From assembly GCF_020089495.2 (NCBI RefSeq), contig NZ_JAIRCA020000013.1:1-61942 (forward strand): a stretch of DNA of 61,942 bases, in the 5' to 3' direction. Of this stretch, positions 37,441-45,140 are shown piece after piece. The position numbers and the translations under genes are program-made. The stretch is from Streptococcus mitis subsp. hohhotensis. GTDB taxonomy: Bacteria > Bacillota > Bacilli > Lactobacillales > Streptococcaceae. The notes under the pieces are model-generated. The model had not been told where the DNA came from. It searched no databases and worked only from the letters and a program-made list of their open reading frames with translations. The first letter of the stretch is position 1; the number at the start of each line of letters is the position of its first letter.

Positions 37441-37649
37441 ATAGAAGTATTGGAAATATTCATTTTACATCTATCAAAGAAACATGGGATAGACCTATAT
37501 TTTACAAAATAGCAAATTATATTTTGAATGATAGTAAAAACTGCAGTACTTGTGTGATTTACAATTATTGCACTCAATGTCCGAGTATCGCACTATCTGA
37601 AATAGGGAATAGTAGAGATTGTTCTGCGATATGTAAAAAAACGCATTAG
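37404..37649 (+). pseudogene. C-terminal fragment of a radical-SAM/SPASM peptide maturase
   Basis: A frame different from the XRE one is open for 81 codons and ends at 37647-37649. It contains IGNIHFTSIKETWDRP, then CSTCVIYNYCTQCPS, then SEIGNSRDCSAICKKTH. The C-x2-C-x5-C-x2-CP...DC-x3-C spacing, after an IGN...SIKE.W lead-in, is that of the auxiliary-cluster (SPASM) tail of radical-SAM enzymes that modify ribosomal peptides. The catalytic CxxxCxxC half is absent and there is no start codon with a ribosome-binding site, so it is a 3' remnant left by a deletion that joined it to the XRE gene. The exporter starts 15 bases later. Confidence 0.65.
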
Positions 37650-37664
37650 CAAGGAGTATCGTAT

Positions 37665-39176
37665 ATGCTACCATATCTTAAAACTATTAGATGGTATCTC
37701 TTCTTTAATTTTCTTTTTGGTGTAGTATCGAATATCTGCACAGCTTTGTTACCGTATTTCACGCAGGCATTAATCAAAGGGGATTATCAAGTAGCTCTAT
37801 ATGGTTACTCTATGTCAGTGGCAGGCTATTTGAGTTGTAACTATATCCAAATGATACTTGATTGGAAGCAGGGGATTATCTTTTCGACTACTTTGAAAAA
37901 TGAGTGGTTTCGTTCACTTCTGGGACTCAGTCACCACGATTTCAAGCAGAAAACAGTAGCAGAGTATATTTCCTATCAATCTAATGACCTAGATTCGTTG
38001 GAAAAGGATTACCTTCCTCCATTGATGAGTTTTATCAAACAAATTTTACGTATCATCATTTACGCTTTCATTATTAGCAGAACAATTAATCCTATTGTAT
38101 CACTGATTTTAATCTTTTCCACTGGAATTAGTATTCAAATTCCTAAAATCGTTGGGAAGTTGACCGCTAATCGTAGACAGGTTTACTTGAAAAAACAAGG
38201 AGATTACTATCGAACTTTGGAGGATTTGCTCATGGGACATCATTTGGTAAATAAACTAACTATGTCGCATTTTTTGAATCAACAAAAGAGTTCTCTAAAG
38301 AATTTGCAGGATAAGTATTTTAAGTATGGTTTGACAAAAATTACAGGCATCTTATTGACAGGTGTTTCTTTTGAATTCATTAGTCTTGTTCTGTTTATTT
38401 ATTTAGCCTACTCTCTATCTCACCAGCAACTCGGTATTCCTGAGGTGGTGGCGAGTTTCGGATATATTAATGCTTTTTCTGAACCAATACAGGAAATCCT
38501 TTATGATTTACAAATGTTAGAGTCCGTAAAGCCTGTAATCAAGAGTTTTCAAAACATTGTTGGGAGACCCGTTTCAGTTCAAGCACCTCAACATTCTTTT
38601 GATACGATTACTTTGAAAAACATTTCCAAACAACTGGGAGAATCAAAATTGATAATTACTTCTGCTACGATTCAAAAAGGGGATAAAATTGCGCTTATTG
38701 GTAAGAATGGTTCTGGAAAAAGTAGTCTTCTCAACATTTTAAATGGAACAGATGAAGATTTTGAAGGACAAATTGTGCTAGATGGGCTTGTTTTGGACCA
38801 TCTTTGGGGAAGATTCGGTATGATTCTGCAACAAGAACATACATTTATTTCGAGTTATGAAAATAATGTAACGCTATTCAATAGTTTCAATGAAAAATTC
38901 AGAGAAGAAGATTTTGAAAAAATTCCACCACAATCCCTGTCAGGTGGTCAGCAACAACGAATGTATTTAAATCGTGAGAAAAATCGTAAAAATCCATTGC
39001 TTATCCTAGACGAACCTTTCTCTGCCTTGGATACTAATCAGTTTAAAATGGAATTGGAAAGAGTTCTGGAACTACCAAGTGCCGTCATTGTTACTTTACA
39101 TCGCCAAAACGAATTATTAAGTAAGTTTGACCAAGTTTGGGAAATTAAGAATGGAGAACTTGTAATTTTGAAATAG
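37665..39176 (+). CDS. ABC exporter, fused membrane and ATPase domains
   Basis: A 503 aa half-transporter of the exporter type. About six membrane helices span 1-285, and the ATPase follows with Walker A LIGKNGSGKSS (about 342), signature LSGGQQQR, Walker B LLILDEPFSALD and H-loop VTLHR. The helical part between Walker A and the signature is short (NNVTLFNSFNEKFREEDFEK), which accounts for the length below the usual 570-600. No peptidase domain is present. AAGGAG precedes the ATG. It lies directly behind the SPASM fragment, so it was probably the exporter of a modified peptide. The frame itself is intact and AT-rich. Confidence 0.8.
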   Translation: MLPYLKTIRWYLFFNFLFGVVSNICTALLPYFTQALIKGDYQVALYGYSMSVAGYLSCNYIQMILDWKQGIIFSTTLKNEWFRSLLGLSHHDFKQKTVAEYISYQSNDLDSLEKDYLPPLMSFIKQILRIIIYAFIISRTINPIVSLILIFSTGISIQIPKIVGKLTANRRQVYLKKQGDYYRTLEDLLMGHHLVNKLTMSHFLNQQKSSLKNLQDKYFKYGLTKITGILLTGVSFEFISLVLFIYLAYSLSHQQLGIPEVVASFGYINAFSEPIQEILYDLQMLESVKPVIKSFQNIVGRPVSVQAPQHSFDTITLKNISKQLGESKLIITSATIQKGDKIALIGKNGSGKSSLLNILNGTDEDFEGQIVLDGLVLDHLWGRFGMILQQEHTFISSYENNVTLFNSFNEKFREEDFEKIPPQSLSGGQQQRMYLNREKNRKNPLLILDEPFSALDTNQFKMELERVLELPSAVIVTLHRQNELLSKFDQVWEIKNGELVILK

Positions 39177-39192
39177 CTAAATTATAAAGAAT

Positions 39193-39230
39193 AAAACGCA
39201 TAGTATCAAGGTTCAGGAGATACCGTTTTT
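39193..39230. repeat. Short palindromic repeat / exporter terminator
   Basis: AAAACGCATAGTATC...GATACCGTTTTT. Shares AAAACGCAT and GTATCA with the element at 9257-9303 but lacks part of the second arm. It can still fold into an imperfect terminator. Confidence 0.6.
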
Positions 39231-39317
39231 CCTTCTTCGGATAAGGAAACAAAAATTTTTTGCTTCATCTATCTATTCAATTGATAGATTTCGTCAGAGA
39301 AAGACCGTAAAATTTTT

Positions 39318-39326
39318 GATATAATG
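39318..39326 (+). promoter_or_regulatory. Extended -10 promoter of the DUF389 region
   Basis: TGATATAAT (-10 at 39321-39326), about 140 bases before the first DUF389 start. A palindrome AATCTATC-type pair (about 39270-39290, ATCTAT/ATAGAT) lies upstream. The long leader holds no gene. Confidence 0.5.
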
Positions 39327-39466
39327 TTAAGGATAGACTGACGGATATTTAAAAGATAATGTTCAAAAGAATAACAGGTGAGAAGAAAAATATGTAAGAT
39401 TGGACAGAAGTCTCTCTACCATCATCCATGCAGAAACAAGATTATATGAAATAAAAGGAGTAACCA

Positions 39467-39907
39467 ATGAACGGAAATTATTCAACACGTGAATACCGTG
39501 AAAAATTATACGATGATCTTCATGTTAGATCGAGAGATACAGTGATTTTGATGTGTGCAATTTTTATTGCCTCTATCGGACTAAATATGAATTCCACAGC
39601 TGTTATTATAGGAGCTATGTTAATTTCACCTCTCATGGCACCGATTGTTGGACTAGGATTAGGTTTAGCTATTTTTGATACGCGTTTAATCAAGCAATCT
39701 CTAGAGGTTTTATTGACTCAAGTGTTGGTCAGTTTGCTTGTCTCGACTCTGTATTTCTGGATTTCTCCCTTGTCTTATGCAAGTAGCGAGTTGATCGCAC
39801 GAACCTCTCCAACCATTTGGGATGTTCTCATTGCTATTGCTGGTGGGATTGCTGGTGTGATCGGTTCAAGGAAAAGAGTTAGAAAAACCAACAACACCAA
39901 GTCTTGA
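39467..39907 (+). pseudogene. Truncated DUF389 membrane protein, copy 1
   Basis: The first 136 codons match the intact DUF389 gene at 40709-41767 ([24 protein letters not shown] and so on). After GSRK the frame runs into [10 protein letters not shown] and stops, so it lacks more than 200 residues of the family. AAAGGAG and an ATG are intact, so a 146 aa membrane fragment could still be made. From 39662 to 39875 the DNA is identical to 40904-41117. The remainder of its frame has been replaced by a TMEM175 gene fragment. Confidence 0.8.
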
Positions 39908-40058
39908 AGCTTTTTGGGATTTACGGCAAAATTTCTTTGCTTGTTTTCTTTCCTTTTTCTGGTTGGGATCGTTATGGATGGCACTAAACACATTATGGGA
40001 AAAGGTTGAGAAAATTTCCTCAGAAATTATTTGGTGGAATTTGTTTCTACTCTTGGAG
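39876..40058 (+). pseudogene. Internal fragment of a TMEM175-family (DUF1211) channel
   Basis: In a frame different from DUF389 copy 1 the DNA encodes [34 protein letters not shown] and EKISSEIIWWNLFLL. These fit the second and third membrane segments of TMEM175-type K+ channels (DUF1211). The beginning (first helix with its FSDG-like motif) and the end (the LIPFPT-like region) are missing on both sides. The open frame continues to a stop at 40107 but changes character after about 40058. Confidence 0.6.
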
Positions 40059-40375
40059 CGGCAGGAGTTCTCTTTGGAGAATTTCATGCCATCCAAGATA
40101 CCAGTCTGAATGATGTGGTGGACCGGATCTATATAAATGTCAAGGATTTACCGTTTCAGTCCTTGGGAGCTTTAGCTAATATCCTGTCTGATGTTAAGAA
40201 GGGACTGATTCAAGACAGTCATATCTGGTCTTTCTTCCAGTCATTTTTCAAACAATATCAGTTGATAATCAGCTTAAATCAGATCTATCAGTTTGTCTAT
40301 CTTTCTCTGATGGAGATCATGTCCTATCTTCACTTTGATTATTGGAAAAAACGGCTCGGTCAGGAGCTAGTATGA
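40031..40375 (+). CDS. Unassigned ORF, probably a C-terminal gene fragment
   Basis: A frame of 114 codons from a TTG with no ribosome-binding site, reading GAAGVLFGEFHAIQDTSLND in its early part and ending in a charged helix YWKKRLGQELV. I do not recognise the family. The absence of a proper start and the preceding TMEM175 fragment suggest it is the 3' end of a once longer gene. The K+ channel gene starts 13 bases downstream with a good ribosome-binding site. Helical and partly hydrophobic, with no catalytic motif visible. Confidence 0.35.
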   Translation: MVEFVSTLGAAGVLFGEFHAIQDTSLNDVVDRIYINVKDLPFQSLGALANILSDVKKGLIQDSHIWSFFQSFFKQYQLIISLNQIYQFVYLSLMEIMSYLHFDYWKKRLGQELV

Positions 40376-40388
40376 ATAAGGAGAACAA

Positions 40389-40712
40389 ATGAGACGTTTA
40401 AAAATGTTATGGCATATTATACAGGTTACGGGTTTTACTCGGTTTGCTCTGAGTTTTGTGACCTTTGTTTTTGGGTCAGGAGGCGTGCTTTTCCTAGTTG
40501 AACCTGCTATCACAAATTACGGAGACGGTCTTTGGTATGCTTTTGTGACTTCGACGACTGTCGGCTACGGGGATCTCCTAGCTGTGACCTTGATTGGAAG
40601 GATTACCAGTGTCTTCTTGACGATTTATGGGCTCATATTTTTTGGCTGTTTATCAGCTGTTATTATTAATTATTATACCGATTTAAATAAGGAAAGAGGA
40701 GAGGACAAATGA
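40389..40712 (+). CDS. Two-helix potassium channel
   Basis: A 107 aa ion-channel protein (Ion_trans_2 type): first helix at about 17-37, a pore helix ending in the selectivity filter STTVGYGD (about 57-64), and second helix at about 72-95. No RCK or other regulatory domain follows. The filter sequence is canonical for K+. AAGGAGAACAA precedes the ATG. Its stop overlaps the start of the full DUF389 gene by 4 bases, so the two are translated together, hinting that the DUF389 membrane protein works with ion flux. Confidence 0.85.
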   Translation: MRRLKMLWHIIQVTGFTRFALSFVTFVFGSGGVLFLVEPAITNYGDGLWYAFVTSTTVGYGDLLAVTLIGRITSVFLTIYGLIFFGCLSAVIINYYTDLNKERGEDK

Positions 40713-41767
40713 CTGCCAATTATTCAACACGGGAATACCGTGAGAAATTATACGATGACCTTCATGTTCGATTGAGAGATACAGCGATTTTGATGTGTGC
40801 AATTTTTATTGCCTCTATCGGTCTAAATATGAATTCAACAGCTGTTATTATTGGAGCCATGTTAATTTCACCTCTCATGACACCGATTGTTGGACTGGGA
40901 TTCGGTTTAGCTATTTTTGATACGCGTTTAATCAAGCAATCTCTAGAGGTTTTATTGACTCAAGTGTTGGTCAGTTTGCTTGTCTCGACTCTGTATTTCT
41001 GGATTTCTCCCTTGTCTTATGCAAGTAGCGAGTTGATCGCACGAACCTCTCCAACCATTTGGGATGTTCTCATTGCTATTGCTGGTGGGATTGCTGGTGT
41101 GATCGGTTCAAGGAAAAAAGAAGCAAACAATATCGTGCCAGGAGTAGCCATTGCTACAGCTTTGATGCCGCCTATCTGTACTGCTGGCTATGGTTTAGCT
41201 AATGGGAATGTACGATTTTTATTGGGGGCTCTCTATCTTTTCTTGATCAACTGTGTCTTTATCATGCTAGCCAACATTGTTGGAACAAGAATTTTGATGA
41301 GAAAATCTCCTTTAACTTCATTTAAAGAGCTGAGCATTAAAATGAGAATTGGCTTGATTTCTTTGATTGTATTGTTGATTCTTCCAGCTAGCTATTCGGC
41401 AGTTACTCTGACAATAGAACAAGCGCGCAAAGAAGGGATCAAACAGTTTGTAGGAAAAGAGTTCGCCAATTATACGGTTATCAATCAAGTCTACAAGTCA
41501 AGGGACAATGAATTGATCTTGACGGTTGTTGGAGATCCGATTTCAGAAGAAGAATTAGAAACGCTCCATCAAAAACAAGCCTCTTACGGTATTCAATCTG
41601 TTCAATTGAAAGTCAATCAAGTTCATAATTCGACAAAATTAGACAGTGATACGACCAAGGAATTTTATGAAAACATTAACAAGTATATCGATCAAAAACT
41701 CTCTGAAAAAGATCCACAAAAAGATCTCGTAAAAGAAGTAAAAGAAAATGAAGCAGACAAGGAATGA
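40709..41767 (+). CDS. DUF389 membrane protein (full-length copy)
   Basis: A 352 aa membrane protein of the DUF389 / TIGR00341 family. About seven hydrophobic segments fill residues 25-240, including [33 protein letters not shown] repeats with small residues (quoted only in part above) and IATALMPPICTAGYGL, the family hallmark. The C-terminal 110 residues are soluble and charged. No transport reaction is firmly established for the family. It overlaps the K+ channel stop by 4 bases and ends before a shared terminator. The N-terminal half is duplicated at 39467. Confidence 0.85.
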   Translation: MTANYSTREYREKLYDDLHVRLRDTAILMCAIFIASIGLNMNSTAVIIGAMLISPLMTPIVGLGFGLAIFDTRLIKQSLEVLLTQVLVSLLVSTLYFWISPLSYASSELIARTSPTIWDVLIAIAGGIAGVIGSRKKEANNIVPGVAIATALMPPICTAGYGLANGNVRFLLGALYLFLINCVFIMLANIVGTRILMRKSPLTSFKELSIKMRIGLISLIVLLILPASYSAVTLTIEQARKEGIKQFVGKEFANYTVINQVYKSRDNELILTVVGDPISEEELETLHQKQASYGIQSVQLKVNQVHNSTKLDSDTTKEFYENINKYIDQKLSEKDPQKDLVKEVKENEADKE

Positions 41768-41851
41768 GGATATTGACCTTGTCTAACTCATGAAAGCAAA
41801 TCTTGTGTGGTGGTTTGACCAATTACTACTAGCTCAGATTAAATAAAATAT

Positions 41852-41884
41852 AAAAAGCAACAGCTGTTTCAGTTGTTGCTTTTT
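41852..41884. terminator. Bidirectional terminator between DUF389 and thrS
   Basis: AAAAAGCAAC (41852-41861) pairs with GTTGCTTTTT (41875-41884). A second CTAGGAT/ATCCTAG hairpin (41891-41907) lies right after the thrS stop. Confidence 0.88.
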
Positions 41885-41917
41885 AGGTATCTAGGATTTT
41901 ATCCTAGGTTTTATCTC

Positions 41918-43861
41918 TTATTTCTCAACGCGTGATTTGTTGGCGATATCAGCTAGGATAGCTTGAACAAAGTCATCAACTGAGACAGTTTGTGTTTCTT
42001 TTTGGCCATAGCGACGAACGTTAACAGTTCCGTCTTCCATTTCCTTGTCCCCAACGATCAATTGGTAAGGAATCTTGCTTGTTTGTGAAGCACGGATCTT
42101 GAACTGCATTTTTTCATTGCGTTCATCTACATCTGCACGGACACCACGATCACGGAGTTTCTTAGCCACTTCCCAAGCGTAGTCCACGTGTTTTTCGTTA
42201 GATACTGGGATGAGGGTTACTTGGTGTGGTGCAAGCCATGTTGGGAAGGCACCCTTGTAGTTTTCAATCAAGATAGCTGTGAAGCGTTCCATAGTTGAGA
42301 TAACCCCACGGTGAATCATAACTGGACGGTGCTCTTCGCCATCAGCTCCGATGTATTTGAGGTCGAAGCGTTCTGGAAGCAAGAAGTCAAGCTGGATAGT
42401 AGAAAGTGTTTCTTCTTTACCAAGGGCAGTCTTAACCTGGATATCCAATTTTGGTCCGTAGAAGGCTGCTTCACCTTCGGCTTCAAAGTAGTCAACGCCC
42501 ATTTCATCAAGAGCTGCACGAAGCATAGTTTGGGCATTTTCCCACATCTCATCGTTGTCAAAGTACTTGTGAGTATCTTGAGGGTCGCGAAGAGAGAGAC
42601 GGAAGCGGTATTCATTCAAGTTGAAATCTTCATAAACATCGATAATCAACTGAAGGGCACGTTGGAATTCTTCTTGGATTTGTTCTGGAGTCACAAAGAG
42701 GTGACCGTCGTTAAGAGACATTTCACGTACACGTTGAAGACCAGTCAGGGCACCAGATTTTTCATAACGGTGCATCATACCGATTTCGGCAATACGGATT
42801 GGCAACTCACGGTATGAGTGAACATGGTGTTTGAAGACTTGGATGTGGTGCGGGCAGTTCATTGGACGAAGGACGAATTCTTCCCCGTCACCCATGTCCA
42901 TAGTTGGGAACATGTCTTCTTGATAATGATCCCAGTGACCAGAAGTCTTGTAAAGCTCAACAGAAGCAAGTGGTGGAGTATAGACGTGTTGGTAGCCTGA
43001 AGCCAACTCCTTATCTACGATGTAGCGTTCCAATTCACGACGGATAGTCGCACCATTTGGCAACCAGAATGGAAGTCCTTGACCAACCTCTTGTGAAATC
43101 ATAAAGAGGTCAAGCTCTTTACCAAGTTTACGGTGGTCACGTTCCTTAGCTTCTTCACGCATTTGGAGGTAGTTTTTCAAGTCTTTCTTGTCAAACCAAG
43201 CTGTACCATAGATACGTTGCATCATAGCGTTGTCGCTATTTCCACGCCAGTAAGCACCAGCTACGTTAAGAAGGTGGAAGATTTGGATACGGCCTGTTGA
43301 TGGGACGTGAGGACCACGGCAAAGGTCCACGTATTCACCCTGACGGTAGATAGTCAAACCACCTTCGTCTTCTGAGTGTTCTTCAATCAATTCTAATTTG
43401 TAAGGGTCATTTTTGAAGATTTCACGTGCCTCATCTTTAGTCACTTCTTCACGGATTGATGGGAAGTTTTCTTTGACAATTTTTTGCATTTCTTCTTCGA
43501 TACGAGGAAGGTCTTCGTTAGAGATTTGACCAGCAGTATTATCTGTATCGTAATAGAAGCCGTCTTCGATGGCTGGACCAACTCCTAAGTGAATGTCTGG
43601 GAAAAGACGACGAGCTGCTTGGGCAAACAAGTGGGCAGCAGAGTGACGCAAGATTGGAAGAGCATCTTCGTGGTCAGGTGTCACAATTTCGATGCTTCCA
43701 TCTTCAGTGATAGCACGAGTAGTGTCGATGAGTTTGCCGTTGAATTTACCAGCCAAGGCTTTTTTAGCTAGGGAATTGCTGATAGATTGGGCAATTTCAA
43801 AAGTTGTTACGCCAGCTTCGAATTCACGAACAGCGCCATCTGGGAAAGTAATGTTAATCAT
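41918..43861 (-). CDS. thrS: Threonyl-tRNA synthetase
   Basis: Charges tRNA-Thr. The 647 aa protein has an N-terminal TGS domain ([19 protein letters not shown]), the editing domain ([15 protein letters not shown] at about 70-85; [14 protein letters not shown] at about 178), and the class II core: motif 2 region [13 protein letters not shown] and [19 protein letters not shown], and motif 3 [11 protein letters not shown]. The anticodon-binding domain follows ([12 protein letters not shown]). It lies 53 bases downstream of a MazG-like gene, both behind a T-box leader on the same strand. Confidence 0.98.
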   Translation of the reverse strand: MINITFPDGAVREFEAGVTTFEIAQSISNSLAKKALAGKFNGKLIDTTRAITEDGSIEIVTPDHEDALPILRHSAAHLFAQAARRLFPDIHLGVGPAIEDGFYYDTDNTAGQISNEDLPRIEEEMQKIVKENFPSIREEVTKDEAREIFKNDPYKLELIEEHSEDEGGLTIYRQGEYVDLCRGPHVPSTGRIQIFHLLNVAGAYWRGNSDNAMMQRIYGTAWFDKKDLKNYLQMREEAKERDHRKLGKELDLFMISQEVGQGLPFWLPNGATIRRELERYIVDKELASGYQHVYTPPLASVELYKTSGHWDHYQEDMFPTMDMGDGEEFVLRPMNCPHHIQVFKHHVHSYRELPIRIAEIGMMHRYEKSGALTGLQRVREMSLNDGHLFVTPEQIQEEFQRALQLIIDVYEDFNLNEYRFRLSLRDPQDTHKYFDNDEMWENAQTMLRAALDEMGVDYFEAEGEAAFYGPKLDIQVKTALGKEETLSTIQLDFLLPERFDLKYIGADGEEHRPVMIHRGVISTMERFTAILIENYKGAFPTWLAPHQVTLIPVSNEKHVDYAWEVAKKLRDRGVRADVDERNEKMQFKIRASQTSKIPYQLIVGDKEMEDGTVNVRRYGQKETQTVSVDDFVQAILADIANKSRVEK

Positions 43862-43914
43862 GATGTTCTCCTTTTTATTATTTCACAGTTTCTAAGCATT
43901 GACTTTTTTGCAGA

Positions 43915-44238
43915 CTACTTCCTAGTCTTAATGTTCAATTGCTTTTCTTTATCAGAGAGGAAGTTTTCCATTTCCGTCAGAATGTCTATATCCAGACGTT
44001 GAGAAAGTTCTACTAGCCACCAGATATTTTCTGAAAGTTTTTGTTCCAGTGTGTAAGGTGTTTCATCGTAGTAGCGTCCTTGCTTGGTCATCACTAATCG
44101 TTGGAAATTTCCAATATCATTAGATAAAGCCAAGAGGTCTTCTTCTACCGTCCACCTGGAATCATGATGCTTAACTTCCAGATCGTAATAAGCTTGTCGG
44201 ATTGCCCCACAGCGCTCCACTAATTCTTGCAACTCCAT
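43915..44238 (-). CDS. MazG-like nucleotide pyrophosphohydrolase-type protein
   Basis: A 107 aa all-helical protein, MELQELVERCGAIRQAYYDLE, with RWTVEEDLLALSNDIGNFQRLVM and ENIWWLVELSQRLDID. The spaced Glu/Asp residues (EEDLLALSNDIG, then LSENIWWLVEL) fit the metal-binding E-x2-E...E-x3-D pattern of the MazG/iMazG fold in a loose form. Whether the catalytic set is complete cannot be settled by eye. I use the ATG at 44238, which has AGGAGG ahead; the frame is open 22 codons upstream through the T-box terminator. It is the first gene of the thrS transcript. Confidence 0.65.
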   Translation of the reverse strand: MELQELVERCGAIRQAYYDLEVKHHDSRWTVEEDLLALSNDIGNFQRLVMTKQGRYYDETPYTLEQKLSENIWWLVELSQRLDIDILTEMENFLSDKEKQLNIKTRK

Positions 44239-44253
44239 AGTTAGCCTCCTCAT

Positions 44254-44465
44254 AAAAAATTGCGACATCCTCGAAAGGACGTCGCAACGTGGTTCCACCT
44301 TCATTTATGTTCCTCAAAAAAGAGGGACACCTCTGATTGGCTCTAACGTGGCCACCGTTTTATGTTTTCATAAAAAAACTCAAGAGTAGTATCAATTTAG
44401 GCTTCCTATGCGTTTCCAGCAACCACGCACTCTCTAGTAGAAAGGGACTAAGTGACTTGTCTCTA
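44254..44465 (-). promoter_or_regulatory. T-box leader of the MazG-like gene and thrS
   Basis: On - the core AAGGTGGAACCACG (44288-44301) is followed by a terminator whose arms are 44277-44287 and 44260-44270 (TTGCGACGTCC/GGATGTCGCAA) with a T run. Upstream lie a stem I region and a Thr codon candidate (ACT in GATACTACTC). Uncharged tRNA-Thr would allow read-through into both genes. Confidence 0.9.
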
Positions 44466-44471
44466 TGGATT

Positions 44472-44499
44472 ATTATAGCATGATTGTGAAAATTTTCAA
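44472..44499 (-). promoter_or_regulatory. thrS operon promoter
   Basis: On -, TTGAAA (44494-44499), 16-base spacer, TATAAT (44472-44477), just ahead of the T-box leader. Confidence 0.85.
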
Positions 44500-44622
44500 G
44501 ATATTTGTAGATTTTTTTGAATTTCCTTGTTGGAAAGGCGTTGGTAATCAGCTATGGTAATATTAGCAGAAATTGACAATCTTAATTGTGTTAGTGAAGC
44601 AAAGAGAAAGAAAGTAAATCTG

Positions 44623-44651
44623 TTGACAAAGATGTTAGTTATTGGTAGAAT
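44623..44651 (+). promoter_or_regulatory. rpsO promoter
   Basis: Perfect TTGACA (44623-44628), 17-base spacer, TAGAAT (44646-44651). The 120 bases before it, back to the thrS promoter, hold nothing I can name. Confidence 0.88.
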
Positions 44652-44741
44652 AGGGATTGTCGTAAAGACAAATAACTTCTTCTTGGTTACAGGCATGCCA
44701 ACCTGTCACTCGGATGAAGCCAAATAAAAAGGAGAAACATC
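44652..44741 (+). promoter_or_regulatory. Structured rpsO leader, possible S15 autoregulatory site
   Basis: About 85 bases with a TTGTC/GACAA hairpin and an ACAGG...CCTGT hairpin around the palindrome GGCATGCC, plus flanking CTTC/GAAG pairing. S15 represses its own mRNA through leader structures in several bacteria. Whether this leader binds S15 is inference. Confidence 0.5.
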
Positions 44742-45011
44742 ATGGCAATCTCAAAAGAGAAAAAAAATGAAATCATCGCACAATATGCACGTCACGAAGG
44801 TGATACAGGTTCAGTAGAGGTTCAAGTTGCTGTCCTTACTTGGGAAATCAACCACCTTAACGAACACATCAAACAACACAAAAAAGACCACGCTACTTAC
44901 CGTGGATTGATGAAAAAAATCGGTCGCCGTCGTAACTTGCTTGCATACTTGCGTAAAAACGACGTTAACCGTTACCGTGAGTTAATCAACTCTCTAGGAC
45001 TTCGTCGCTAA
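44742..45011 (+). CDS. rpsO: Ribosomal protein S15
   Basis: Small-subunit protein that binds 16S rRNA early in 30S assembly. The 89 aa product has the family signature [22 protein letters not shown] (given in part: [19 protein letters not shown]) and ends [22 protein letters not shown] is a strong ribosome-binding site, and codon use is highly biased. A consensus-like promoter and a structured leader precede it. It ends at the terminator at 45118-45140 after a 61-base repeat. Confidence 0.98.
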   Translation: MAISKEKKNEIIAQYARHEGDTGSVEVQVAVLTWEINHLNEHIKQHKKDHATYRGLMKKIGRRRNLLAYLRKNDVNRYRELINSLGLRR

Positions 45012-45038
45012 TCTGCTTTATTTTCCACTTACATTGCG

Positions 45039-45099
45039 TTGTCACCTTACCTCGATATACTCAAGTATAATCTTCGGTTACGGTTCCCAGCACTGTAAG
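45039..45099. repeat. 61-base repeat, left copy
   Basis: Matches 46270-46330 at about 56 of 61 positions. It contains the inner palindrome TATACTCAAGTATA and ends AGCACTGTAAG. Together the copies flank the cadD locus. Confidence 0.85.
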
Positions 45100-45117
45100 G
45101 TAAAATAAACCAGATAT

Positions 45118-45140
45118 TCTCCCTTCGGGGAGATTTTTTT
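45118..45140 (+). terminator. rpsO terminator
   Basis: TCTCCC-TTCG-GGGAGA (45118-45133) followed by seven T. Its tail plus TTTGTTTCACTA (45131-45149) reappears at 46199-46217 directly at the cadD stop. Confidence 0.92.

Larger units (their letters stand above)
39467..41117 (+). repeat. Direct repeat pair of DUF389 5' halves
   Basis: 39467-39875 and 40709-41117 are two copies, 1242 bases apart. By my count the first 195 bases differ at about 18 positions, while the following 214 bases (39662-39875 and 40904-41117) are identical. Confidence 0.85.
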
